This document shows, piece by piece, positions 46,835 through 56,900 of a stretch of DNA of 64,000 bases. Numbering within the stretch: the stretch's first letter is position 1; each line of letters starts with the position of its first letter. This DNA is from an uncultured Agathobacter sp. (GTDB lineage: Bacteria > Bacillota > Clostridia > Lachnospirales > Lachnospiraceae). The DNA is taken from NCBI GenBank assembly GCA_934358675.1, contig CAKRKX010000001.1, forward strand, positions 32,896-96,895, read 5' to 3'. The position numbers and the translations under genes were made by a program. Under the pieces are notes generated by a model that saw nothing but the letters and a program-made list of their open reading frames with translations, searched no databases and had not been told where the DNA came from.

Positions 46835-49531
46835 ATGAAAAACAGATTAGAATTTACCGGAAAAAATGGTGAATTTCGAATTACACATTTAAAGCAGCAG
46901 CATGAACTTAATTTTCCGGTAGCAAATGAAGAGGGAATCAAGAGCAGTGTCACACAGAATTTCGGCGGAGATTGTAAGCTGGATCAGAATCATTTTCTGC
47001 TGGAGCCGGTGAGCATTGAAAATCTGCATAACAACCGCAGCACCAGAAATATCTGGTGCACGGTTGACGGTGACAAAAGCTACTCACTGACCGGAGCATC
47101 TGCACAGTGCGAGTATGAACGATTTATTGGAAAAGAAGAGAATGCTGAACTGAATGCGGGATTTATGTGGCAGGAAGTGAAGCGTACGATCGGGGAAGCT
47201 GAACTGGAAGCGACTGTCCGCATTTTTGCACCGCTTGGTTTTACGGCGGAAGTGATGCAGGTAAAAGTGACAAACAAAAGCAACCATGCAAGAAAAATTG
47301 CAGTTACACCGGCAATTCCTTTATACGGAAGAAGCGCGGATAATTTAAGAGACCACAGACATGTTACTTCCCTGTTACACCGCATAGAAACAATGAAAAA
47401 CGGAATCTGCTGTAAGCCGGTTCTTTCTTTTGACGAGCGTGGACATCAGAGAAACGATATGATTTACTATGTTCTCGGAAGTGATGAAAACGGAGCAGAT
47501 CCGGAACGCTTTTTCCCAACTGTAGAGTCTTTTATCGGAGAAAACGGGTCTTTTATCGCACCGGAAGCAATCTCCGGTAAAAAGAAGGGGTGTAAAGCCG
47601 GAGAGAAATTTGATGGAAAAGAAGCTGTGGGCGCGTTTTCTTTCCGCGAAGTGACGCTGGAACCGGGAGAAACAAGGGAATACATAATCGTAAGCGGAAT
47701 GACGGAAGATAAGCGTGAAATCACAAGAACTTGCGAAGCATTCCGCACAAAGGAACAGGCGGATGATGCGTTTGCCAAGGCAAAGAAGTATTGGAATGAT
47801 CTGGTCAATATTTCCTTTGAAACAGGAAATCCGAGTGAGGATAGCTATCTGAAATGGATCTGTTTCCAGCCGATTCTTCGAAGAATCTATGGATGTTCCT
47901 TCCTCCCGTATCATGATTACGGAAGAGGCGGAAGAGGATGGAGAGATTTATGGCAGGATTGCCTTTCGCTGCTGATCCTGGATCCGAAGGAGGTCCGTTC
48001 CATGATCCTTAACAGTTTTGAGGGTGTGCGGTTTGACGGAACCAACGCCACGATCATCGGAAACAGACCGGGCGAGTTTGTTGCGGATCGAAACAACATT
48101 ACCAGAGTATGGATGGATCATGCGTTCTGGCCGTTTGTTACAACAAAGTTATACCTGAATCAGACCGGGGATCTGGAGATTTTAAAAGAAAAGATTCCGT
48201 ATTTTAAGGATCCACAGGTGTGCCGCGGAAATGAGAAGGATACACGGTGGAATGTGGATTACGGAATGCGCCAGAAGACAGAGGACGGCGCGGTCTACGA
48301 AGGAACCGTTCTGGAACACTTATTACTGCAGAATCTTTGCGCATTCTATGAGGCGGGAGAGCACGGTGCAATCCGTCTTCGCGGAGCCGACTGGAATGAT
48401 GCTTTGGATATGGCAGACAAGCGTGGCGAGAGTGTTGCATTCACCTGCGCATATATCGGTAATCTGCGCAATCTTGCAGATACGTTGGAAATATATAAAA
48501 GCAGATGTCATGAAAATGATATTGTGATGGCAAAGGAGATGGAAATCCTTATTTCACAAAATGCAGCCGATTACGATTCGGTGCAGAAGAGAAACGCGGT
48601 GTTAAGCGAATATGCGAAGTGTTGCGTACATAATATCAGCGGAGAGCAGATTCACGTGGATATCGATGCGCTTGTTAAGGATCTGCGGGAAAAAGCGGAT
48701 TGGTATGCTTCCTTTATCCAAAAGAATGAGTGGGTAACAGATGGCAAGGGCAAGGGCTGGTTCAACGGATATTACGACAATTCGGGAAGACAGGTGGAAG
48801 GCGTTGTTGATGGTAATGTCCGAATGATGCTCACCGGCCAGGTATTTTCGATTATGGGAAATGTCGCGGATGATGCACAGGTTTCGGCAATCACAGAGAG
48901 TGCAGATGTTTACTTATATAAGAAAGAAATCGGCGGATACCGCCTGAACACGGACTTCAAAGAGGAAAAATTTGACCTCGGAAGAATGTTCGGATTTGCA
49001 TACGGAGAAAAGGAAAATGGTGCGGTGTTCTCCCACATGACCGTGATGTATGCGAATGCGCTCTATCAGCGTGGTTTTGTCAAAGAAGGATATAAGGCGT
49101 TGTATACATTGCTCGGTCAGGCGATGGATACCGGGACAAGCCGTATGTATCCGGGACTTCCGGAATATTTCGATGCACAGGGAAAGGGAAAGTATCCGTA
49201 TCTGACAGGTGCAGCAAGCTGGTATATGATGACGGTTGTTACACAAATCTATGGTTTCCGCGGATTATGGGGAGATCTTATGATCGCACCAAAGATTCTT
49301 TTGGAGCAGTTTGATACGGAGGGAAATTTCTCTGCCGAGATTCCGTTTCACGGACAGACATTCTCTGTCGTATATCAGAATCCGGATCACAGGGAATACG
49401 GTGATTACCGTATCAGCGAACTCTGGATTGACGGTATCCTTTACGAAGAAACCGAGCAGGAACGTGTATGCATCCCGTTTTCGGTATTTGAGGGAACGGG
49501 TACACACACGATCCGGGTTGTCTTAAAATAA
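46835..49531 (+). CDS. Second GH94 laminaribiose-phosphorylase-like enzyme
   Basis: This 898-residue protein is closely similar in plan and many blocks to the enzyme at 2256-4958 ([58 protein letters not shown] with the catalytic-motif Asp near residue 519). The two are paralogues, diverged but collinear. Expected reaction: phosphorolysis of laminaribiose or short beta-1,3-oligoglucans. ATG 46835 with AAGGAG at 46821-46826 is preferred over an earlier in-frame start. It lies in an operon with the GH94 at 44371, and its stop is only three bases from that of the convergent AraC gene. Confidence 0.82.
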   Translation: MKNRLEFTGKNGEFRITHLKQQHELNFPVANEEGIKSSVTQNFGGDCKLDQNHFLLEPVSIENLHNNRSTRNIWCTVDGDKSYSLTGASAQCEYERFIGKEENAELNAGFMWQEVKRTIGEAELEATVRIFAPLGFTAEVMQVKVTNKSNHARKIAVTPAIPLYGRSADNLRDHRHVTSLLHRIETMKNGICCKPVLSFDERGHQRNDMIYYVLGSDENGADPERFFPTVESFIGENGSFIAPEAISGKKKGCKAGEKFDGKEAVGAFSFREVTLEPGETREYIIVSGMTEDKREITRTCEAFRTKEQADDAFAKAKKYWNDLVNISFETGNPSEDSYLKWICFQPILRRIYGCSFLPYHDYGRGGRGWRDLWQDCLSLLILDPKEVRSMILNSFEGVRFDGTNATIIGNRPGEFVADRNNITRVWMDHAFWPFVTTKLYLNQTGDLEILKEKIPYFKDPQVCRGNEKDTRWNVDYGMRQKTEDGAVYEGTVLEHLLLQNLCAFYEAGEHGAIRLRGADWNDALDMADKRGESVAFTCAYIGNLRNLADTLEIYKSRCHENDIVMAKEMEILISQNAADYDSVQKRNAVLSEYAKCCVHNISGEQIHVDIDALVKDLREKADWYASFIQKNEWVTDGKGKGWFNGYYDNSGRQVEGVVDGNVRMMLTGQVFSIMGNVADDAQVSAITESADVYLYKKEIGGYRLNTDFKEEKFDLGRMFGFAYGEKENGAVFSHMTVMYANALYQRGFVKEGYKALYTLLGQAMDTGTSRMYPGLPEYFDAQGKGKYPYLTGAASWYMMTVVTQIYGFRGLWGDLMIAPKILLEQFDTEGNFSAEIPFHGQTFSVVYQNPDHREYGDYRISELWIDGILYEETEQERVCIPFSVFEGTGTHTIRVVLK

Positions 49532-49534
49532 GCA

Positions 49535-50272
49535 TTACCAGTTGCTTTTGTATTTGGAACTTCGGTATTGCTTCGGTGTGATGCCGACATAATGTTCAAA
49601 TGTCTGAATAAAATGGCTTTGCGATGAGAATGACAAATAGTTGGCAATCTCAACGTATGTAAAATCGGAAAAGCGCAGCAGGTTCTGTGCTTTTTCGATT
49701 TTTTTTTCGCGGATATAATCACTGATCGATACACCGAGATTCTGCTTGAAAAGCCTTGAAAGATAACTTGGAGAGAGCGAGGTGTATTCGGCGAGCTCCT
49801 CCACGGTGATGCGCGAACTGATGTGCGCGTATATATAATCGATGCATTGGGCAATCGGTTTGGATAATGCGGCATTTTTCTGCAAAAGGCGCATTTTACC
49901 GGTGAAATCCAAAGCCATCACATCGTGCAGCTCAGAAATCTCTTTCGTGGACTTGCAGGTATCCATATGCAGTATATAGAAATCGCTCAGCCGGTAAGCC
50001 TGTTCTGTTTCCATGCCTCCGTCAATACAGTAACGGGTTATGAGCGCAACAGTGATTACAAAATGATACTTTAAATTGGTCAGAGAATTCTTTGATAGAA
50101 TACCCATACCTTCCGGGTTGGAAAAAGCCTCTTCCTGGCAGTTCTTTTGTACAAATTCAATGTTTCCGCCTTTCACTGCTTGGAAAAAAGAATATTCTTC
50201 GGATAAGGAGCGGTGCTTGATGTCCGAGTCACTGTTTTGTAATTCTTCTTTATACCATTGTGTTTTGAGCAT
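49535..50272 (-). CDS. AraC-family regulator, probable activator of the third importer
   Basis: This 245-residue protein has an N-terminal helical regulatory region (residues 1-140, no cupin). Two C-terminal AraC helix-turn-helix motifs follow (ITVEELAEYTSLSPSYLSRLFKQNLGVS and FTYVEIANYLSFSSQSHFIQTFEHYVGITPKQYR). It is divergent from the binding-protein gene at 50462, whose promoter lacks a -35 box, and tandem 17-base repeats lie between them, which makes it a likely activator of that operon. Its stop lies three bases from the convergent GH94 stop. Confidence 0.9.
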   Translation of the reverse strand: MLKTQWYKEELQNSDSDIKHRSLSEEYSFFQAVKGGNIEFVQKNCQEEAFSNPEGMGILSKNSLTNLKYHFVITVALITRYCIDGGMETEQAYRLSDFYILHMDTCKSTKEISELHDVMALDFTGKMRLLQKNAALSKPIAQCIDYIYAHISSRITVEELAEYTSLSPSYLSRLFKQNLGVSISDYIREKKIEKAQNLLRFSDFTYVEIANYLSFSSQSHFIQTFEHYVGITPKQYRSSKYKSNW

Positions 50273-50283
50273 AAGGGTCTCCT

Positions 50284-50317
50284 TTATCGTTACGGTTAAG
50301 TTATCGTTTCGTTAAAT
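50284..50317. promoter_or_regulatory. Tandem 17-base direct repeat, candidate AraC binding site
   Basis: TTATCGTTACGGTTAAG at 50284-50300 is followed directly by TTATCGTTTCGTTAAAT (13 of 17 identical). It lies just upstream of the AraC start and about 100 bases upstream of the -10 box (TATAAT, 50414-50419) of the importer gene. Confidence 0.5.
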
Positions 50318-50461
50318 TATTGGTTTGAAAATAAATCATCTTGCTGTTATTAATTATGTCATGATTTTGATATATTTGCAAGAAATATTGTATTCGACAG
50401 GAAACGGAAAGCCTATAATAAGACCATGCTAAGGCAGTAAATCATAAGGAGGAAAAATACT

Positions 50462-51865
50462 ATGAAAAAGAAAGTTGTAAGCGCATTATTATGTGCAACC
50501 ATGCTGACGGGAATGCTTGTCGGATGTGGTGGAAAGAACACAGATTCCAACACGACCGATACCACTGCAGCAGATGCAGTTACCGAGGCAGCAACACAGG
50601 CAGCTGATGATGGAAAGGTTTTAAACATTTATTGCTGGAATGAGGAGTTCAAGAGCCGTATTACCGCTCACTATCCTGGATATGAGGAAGTAGATGCTAC
50701 ACATGGCAAGATCGGCGATGTTGATGTTGCATGGAACATTACACCAAACGATGACAACGCTTACCAGAACAACCTGGATCAGACATTACTGAATCAGGAG
50801 AGCGCAGCTGCAGATGACAAGATTGATCTCTTCCTTGTTGAGGCAGATTACGCATTAAAGTATGTTGATACAGATTACACAATGCCGATCAAGGATCTCG
50901 GAATTACCGATGAGGATCTCTCTAAGCAGTATCAGTATACACAGGATATCGTTACAGATTCTAACGGAGTGTTAAAAGGTGTTTCATGGCAGGGCTGCCC
51001 GGGCGTTCTCTTCTACAACAGAGATGCAGCTAAGGAAGTTCTCGGAACCGATGATCCTGCAGAGGTTCAGAACTACGTAAGTGATTGGGATACGTTCAAT
51101 GAGACAGCAAAGAAGATGAAAGATGCCGGATACAAGATGACATCTTCCGTAAATGATACTTACCGTGTATATTCAAATAATGTAACTTCCAAGTGGGTAA
51201 ACGATGGAAAGATCACCATTGATGACAACATCATGAAGTGGGTAGATGACTCTAAGGCACTTGTAGATGCCGGTGAGACAGGAACACATGATATGTGGTC
51301 GGATGACTGGTCAAAGGGATTCTATCCGGACGGAAAAGTATTCTGCTACTTTGGACCTGCATGGTTAGTAAACTTCTCAATGGCTGCTGATACAGAAGGA
51401 TCGATCGGTTACAACGGTGGCTGGGGCGCAGCTGAAGGACCTCAGGGCTTCTATTGGGGCGGTACCTGGATCTGTGCTGCCAATGGAACAGATAATACCG
51501 GTCTTGTTAAAGATATCATTCTTAAGATGACAACCGACGACGATATCATGAAAGACATCGTTGTGGATGATGATGATTTCGTAAACAACAACAAAGTTAT
51601 GAACGGACTGGCAGACGGAACGATCATGGGCAAGGATGATAAGCCATACGAGAGCAAGATCCTTGGCGGACAGAACCCGCTCGAGATGTACTGCGCAGGT
51701 GTATCAAAGCTTGATTTAAGCAACCTTTGTGCATACGATCAGGGATGTAACGAAGAGTTCCAGCATGCAATGAAGAACTACTTCGAAGGCAAGGCTACAA
51801 AGGATGAGGCACTTGATCTCTTCTACAAGGCTGTTGTTGAAAAATATCCGGAATTAACATACTAA
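50462..51865 (+). CDS. Sugar ABC importer, substrate-binding lipoprotein
   Basis: This 467-residue lipoprotein (signal MKKKVVSALLCATMLTGMLVGCGG, Cys near residue 22) has an Asp/Thr/Ala linker and a family 1 solute-binding fold. It resembles the binding protein at 9670 in size and in motifs such as NRDAAKEVLGTDDPAEVQ and GFYWGGTWI. ATAAGGAGG precedes the ATG. It is the first gene of a three-gene importer, separated from the permeases by a strong hairpin. Placed just before two secreted GH16 enzymes, it probably imports their products. Confidence 0.88.
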   Translation: MKKKVVSALLCATMLTGMLVGCGGKNTDSNTTDTTAADAVTEAATQAADDGKVLNIYCWNEEFKSRITAHYPGYEEVDATHGKIGDVDVAWNITPNDDNAYQNNLDQTLLNQESAAADDKIDLFLVEADYALKYVDTDYTMPIKDLGITDEDLSKQYQYTQDIVTDSNGVLKGVSWQGCPGVLFYNRDAAKEVLGTDDPAEVQNYVSDWDTFNETAKKMKDAGYKMTSSVNDTYRVYSNNVTSKWVNDGKITIDDNIMKWVDDSKALVDAGETGTHDMWSDDWSKGFYPDGKVFCYFGPAWLVNFSMAADTEGSIGYNGGWGAAEGPQGFYWGGTWICAANGTDNTGLVKDIILKMTTDDDIMKDIVVDDDDFVNNNKVMNGLADGTIMGKDDKPYESKILGGQNPLEMYCAGVSKLDLSNLCAYDQGCNEEFQHAMKNYFEGKATKDEALDLFYKAVVEKYPELTY

Positions 51866-51913
51866 TTTAAGCGTACAAACATGCTTGGTGCAGACAGGCA
51901 CATGAGCAAAAAC

Positions 51914-51947
51914 GACCGTGCCAGCCACGTGCTGTGGCGGCACGGTC
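51914..51947 (+). other. Strong intercistronic hairpin between binding protein and permeases
   Basis: GACCGTGCC pairs perfectly with GGCACGGTC, and an inner GCCAC/GTGGC stem extends it to about 14 bp with one bulge. A weak A/T tail follows. Partial termination or mRNA protection is inferred, as for 11105-11155. Confidence 0.7.
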
Positions 51948-52020
51948 ATTAAAATTTTGATTCTGTTTTCATAATTAATAAGATGCGTAACAAAAACATA
52001 CCAGTTGGGAGGTAAGTTTT

Positions 52021-52938
52021 ATGAAGAAAAATGGCGGAGGCAAGGTTGTCAGATACAACAAATGGGGATATATCTTTTTGATTCCTTTTATTGTTGTATT
52101 TGTCGTATTTCAGCTGGTACCGTTAGTAAATACAATTTATAACAGTTTTTTTGAAAATTACATGTCTGGTCTGACACAGGTTGGACCAAGATTTGTTGGA
52201 TTAGATAATTATAAGGCGCTTTTTAGCAGCGGTGACATATGGGTTTATTTTAAGAATACGATGGTGCTCTGGATCATGTGTTTTATCCCACAGATTTTTC
52301 TCTCCCTTCTGTTGGGAGCATGGTTTTCGGATGTACAGCTCCGATTAAAAGGAGCAAGATTCTTCAAGACGGTCATCTATCTGCCGAATTTGATCATGGC
52401 ATCTGCATTTTCCATGTTGTTCTTCACGTTGTTCTCCGATGGAGGACCGATCAACTCGATTTTGATGCAGATCGGATTTATCTCTGAGCCTTATAAGTTT
52501 TTGTCACATGCCGGAAGTACCAGAGGATTGATCGCTCTCATGAACTGCCTGATGTGGTTCGGTAACACAACGATCCTTCTTATGGCAGGTATGATGGGAA
52601 TTGATACTTCATTATTTGAAGCAGCGGAAGTGGATGGAGCCACTTCAACACAGGTGTTTTTCAAGATTACACTTCCGTTGCTTCGCCCTATCTTGGTTTA
52701 TGTAATCATTACATCCCTGATCGGTGGACTTCAGCTTTTCGACGTTCCGCAGATCCTGACCAATGGTACCGGAGATCCGATGCGTTCAACCATGACACTG
52801 ATCATGTATCTGAACAAGCATCTGTTCAGCAAGAACTACGGTATGGCCGGAGCATTGTCGGTGGTTCTGTTTATCCTTACGACCATCTTGAGTCTGGTTG
52901 TGTTTAAGGTGACAGGAAACGATAAGAGAAAGGGGTAA
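52021..52938 (+). CDS. Sugar ABC importer permease, MalF/UgpA type
   Basis: This 305-residue membrane protein has six spans and the EAA loop FEAAEVDGATSTQVFFKITLP near residues 199-219, and it is closely parallel to the permease at 11196. GGGAGGT precedes ATG 52021. It pairs with the permease at 52945 and the binding protein at 50462. Confidence 0.9.
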   Translation: MKKNGGGKVVRYNKWGYIFLIPFIVVFVVFQLVPLVNTIYNSFFENYMSGLTQVGPRFVGLDNYKALFSSGDIWVYFKNTMVLWIMCFIPQIFLSLLLGAWFSDVQLRLKGARFFKTVIYLPNLIMASAFSMLFFTLFSDGGPINSILMQIGFISEPYKFLSHAGSTRGLIALMNCLMWFGNTTILLMAGMMGIDTSLFEAAEVDGATSTQVFFKITLPLLRPILVYVIITSLIGGLQLFDVPQILTNGTGDPMRSTMTLIMYLNKHLFSKNYGMAGALSVVLFILTTILSLVVFKVTGNDKRKG

Positions 52939-52944
52939 TGAGCT

Positions 52945-53808
52945 ATGGCAAAGATGAGTAAAGATACCAAAAAAGGCATGGGACTTCATGCGCGAAGAGT
53001 TCTCGCATACATTGTGCTGATTATTATTTCATTCTTCTGTCTGTTCTGGTTCTATGTCATGTTTATTAATGCAACCAGATCCAAAGGAGAATTAAAAGCC
53101 GGATTTACAGCTATCCCGAGTCATTACTTATTGACAAACTGGAAGAACCTTGTAAACGGAACACTTCCGATCTGGTCCGGTATGATCAACAGTCTGATCA
53201 TTTCCGGATGCGCAGCAGTCCTTTGTACATACTTTTCAACGATGACCGCATATGCGATCCACGCGTATGAGTTTAAGTTAAAGAAATATATTTATCCGTT
53301 TATCCTGATGATCATGATGATTCCGACACAGGTTACCGCGCTTGGATTCATCAAACTCGTAAACGGAATGCATCTGATGGACAGCTTTATTCCGCTGATC
53401 ATTCCATCCATCGCGTCTCCGGTTGTATTCTTCTACATGAAGCAGTACATGGAGAGTGCGTTACCGATGTCGCTGATCGAGGCAGCACGAATCGACGGAG
53501 CCGGTGAGTTCTACACCTACAACCGGATCGTTATGCCACTGATGAAGCCGGCGATCGCAGTACAGGCAATCTTCACATTTGTAAGCAACTGGAATAATTA
53601 CTTTACTCCGGCATTGATCTTACACGATGATAAGAAGAAAACACTTCCGATCCTGATCGCACAGCTGCGTGCGGCGGACTGGCTGAAGTTTGATATGGGA
53701 CAGGTTTATGTCATGATCACATTTTCCATCCTGCCTGTCATTATTGTATATTTGATTTTATCCAAGCACATTGTTCAGGGCATCGCTCTGGGAAGTGTGA
53801 AGGGATAA
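52945..53808 (+). CDS. Sugar ABC importer permease, MalG/UgpE type
   Basis: This 287-residue membrane protein has six spans and the EAA loop IEAARIDGAGEFYTYNRIVMP near residues 178-198, and it ends in GIALGSVKG. It starts six bases after the upstream permease with AAAGGGG as ribosome binding site. No ATPase gene follows. Confidence 0.9.
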   Translation: MAKMSKDTKKGMGLHARRVLAYIVLIIISFFCLFWFYVMFINATRSKGELKAGFTAIPSHYLLTNWKNLVNGTLPIWSGMINSLIISGCAAVLCTYFSTMTAYAIHAYEFKLKKYIYPFILMIMMIPTQVTALGFIKLVNGMHLMDSFIPLIIPSIASPVVFFYMKQYMESALPMSLIEAARIDGAGEFYTYNRIVMPLMKPAIAVQAIFTFVSNWNNYFTPALILHDDKKKTLPILIAQLRAADWLKFDMGQVYVMITFSILPVIIVYLILSKHIVQGIALGSVKG

Positions 53809-53851
53809 ATATATAAAACAAGTAGCTTATTACTTGGAGCTCTCCCTAATT

Positions 53852-53908
53852 AAATAAGAGAAGTGGATTCGATAATGCTTGCATTACAGGAGCTGCTTCT
53901 CTTATTTT
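53852..53908 (+). terminator. Terminator after the third importer operon
   Basis: AAATAAGAGAAG at 53852-53863 is the exact complement of CTTCTCTTATTT at 53895-53906, followed by TTG. The loop is about 30 bases. Confidence 0.75.
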
Positions 53909-53999
53909 GTACACGGATCAGTAAATTTTGGAAAAATTATTCGTGATGTGTGGGGATACATTCCGGAAGCTGCAATTAAAAAGAAGGAGAAAGAAATTT

Positions 54000-56900
54000 A
54001 TGAAGAAAGGGTTTTTCAAAAGGACAGGGGCTTTTGTGCTGGCGGCATCGCTTGCGGTAAGCATGGCACAGGTCCCGGTGTATGGGGCAGCAACCAATAA
54101 GAAAGCAAAGACTGTTACCGTAACAAATCAGAAGGAACTGAATAAAGCACTCAAAGTTGCGAAAGGTAAGAAGGCAATCTCAATTGTCATTAAGGCAAAA
54201 GCGTCAAAAGACGGTAAAGCAACCGCTATTAAGATTCCGAAGGGAAACTACAAAAATCTTACAATCACAGTAAAAGGGAATAAAGTAAAGATTACAAATA
54301 ATGCAACGCTTAAGACGATCGTTTTGGATTGCAAAGGTGCTGTCTCCGTAGCGAATAACGGAAAAGTTACCAATGTAAATGTTAAGAATGCCAAAAGTGT
54401 AAATTTGACCGGAGATTCCCAAAAAGAAGTGAAACTGAACGTTTCTGCAAAGGATACTACGATTACAACCGAAATCAAGGTGAAGATTATCTGCTCCGGG
54501 GAAAATGAGAATGTCACCGTCAACAATAAGTCCGGTGCCACGATCAAGATTACCGATGCCGATGGCAATACCACAAAGGTAAAAGACGGACAGGAGCGTC
54601 AGGTCGAGATAAAGACTGATGACAAGAAAGATGATACAAAGGACGATCAGAACAAGACCGATGACAAGAAGGATGATACAAAGGACGATCAGAACAAGAC
54701 CGATGATAAGAAGGATGACAACAATTCATCGGGCGGCTCTTCGTCTGGTGGGTCCGTTACTCCGGCTCCATCGGGTATGACGGAGGCTGATCTGTTCAAG
54801 CAGGGATATAAGCTTAAGTGGTCGGATGAATTCAACGGAACCGAGTTGAACCGCGAGGACTGGAACGTAGAAACGCATGAGCCGGGCTGGGTAAACAGTG
54901 AGTGGCAGGCATATGTTGATTCTACGGATAATATCAAGGTTCAGGATGGAAAGCTTCTCATTCAGCCTGTCAAAACAGAGAATGAGGATGGCACATACAG
55001 TTATACATCCGGTCGTGTGAATACACAGGGAAAACATGATTTCAAGTACGGTTATTTTGAGTGCCGCGCAAAGGTGCCGACCGGAAAAGGATATCTGCCG
55101 GCATTCTGGATGATGCCTACCGATGAGAATCTGTACGGTCAGTGGCCGAAGTGTGGAGAAATCGATATCATGGAGGTTATGGGACAGGAGACCAATAAGG
55201 CGTACGGAACGATCCATTACGGAGAGCCTCATGACCAGAGTCAGGGAACTTACTCTGTATCCACTGCAAATAACTTTGCGGACAGCTACCATACCTACGC
55301 GGTAGACTGGGAGCCGGGCAAGATTACATGGTATGTTGACGGCATCAAATATCATGAAGAGTCTGACTGGTTCTCTGCGAAAAGCGGACAGGGCACGGTT
55401 ACTTATCCGGCACCGTTTGATCAGCCATTCTACATGATCTTAAACCTTGCGGTCGGCGGAAGCTGGGTCGGATATCCGGATGATTCCACAACTTATGAGG
55501 ATCAACAGTTCGCAATCGATTATGTCAAAGTATATCAGAAGGATAGCTACGACGAGAATGTAGAAAAACCGGTCAAAAATGTAATCTTAAGAGATCCTGA
55601 TGCGACAGGAAACTATATCAACAACGGCGATTTTTCTGTTACAGAAGATCTGACCGATGATGTGGACTGGAAATTCCTTACCGCGCAGGGGGGAGAAGGA
55701 TCCGCAGAGATTAAAGATAAGCAGATTGTAATTTCTACCACAAAAGCCGGAAATGCGGATTACAGTATCCAGCTGGTACAGCCGAATGTGCCGCTGAAAA
55801 AAGGCGGAAAGTATAAAGTGACGTTTGATGCGTATGCAGATGAAGCACGCACGATGATCGCCGATATCTCCGGCCCGGATCACAACTACACACGTTATCT
55901 GAGTGATACAACCGTAAATTTAGGAACAGAGAAGCAAACCCACACCCTTGAATTTCAGATGACAAGTGACAGTGATGCCAATGGACGTCTTGAATTTAAT
56001 CTGGGTAACACCGCTTCAACAGCAACCGTCTATATTTCCAATGTCCGTATTGTGGATAATGGATATGAGGAAATTGAGGAGGATACGACAAAGAAGGCGC
56101 TTGCAGATGGCAACTATGTCTACAACGGTTCATTCCAGGAAGGAACCGGAAGATTAGGATACTGGGAGATTAAAAATGATGCCAAAGCGGATATTTCCGT
56201 AACAAATCTGGAAGATGGCCGCCGCCTGAAAGTGAAAAGCAAGGCGGGAACAGCAGACGGAACTGTACTTGTCGGACAGAGTGATCTTGCGTTAGGGGCA
56301 GGTTCGGATTATGAACTCAGCTTTACGGCACAGGCAGATGAAGCGAAAACAATGACGGTTACCGTTGCGGGCGAGACATATACCTTTGATCTTACAACAG
56401 AAAAGAAGAATTACAGCAAAAAGATCAAGACTGCTGCGAACTTGCAGAATAAGAATATTTCCTTTGATCTGGGACTCGGCACAACCGTATATCTGGATGA
56501 TGTCCGCATCGACGAGGATGCATTGATCAAGAACGGAAGCTTTAATGCAGGATTCTCAGGCTTCGAGGCATACTGCTACACACCTTCCAATGTGACTTAT
56601 GTCGTAGATTCTTTAAATGAAAGCAATGCAGCGGATTTCACGATCAAGGATACCGGCGATCAGGATTGGCATATCCAGCTGAAACAGACCGGCGTAAATC
56701 TTGAGCAGGGACAGTGGTACCGTCTGTCCATGAAGATGAAATCTTCGATCGACCGAAAAGTCTCTTATGCATTACAGAGAGACGGAAGCGTTCATAAGGA
56801 TGCAAATGGGAATGAGGACTGGACTCCGTATTGTCAGGAGACTGTTGATCTGACAAAGGAGTATCAGACATTCAGCAAAGACTTTCAGATGAAAGAGAAT

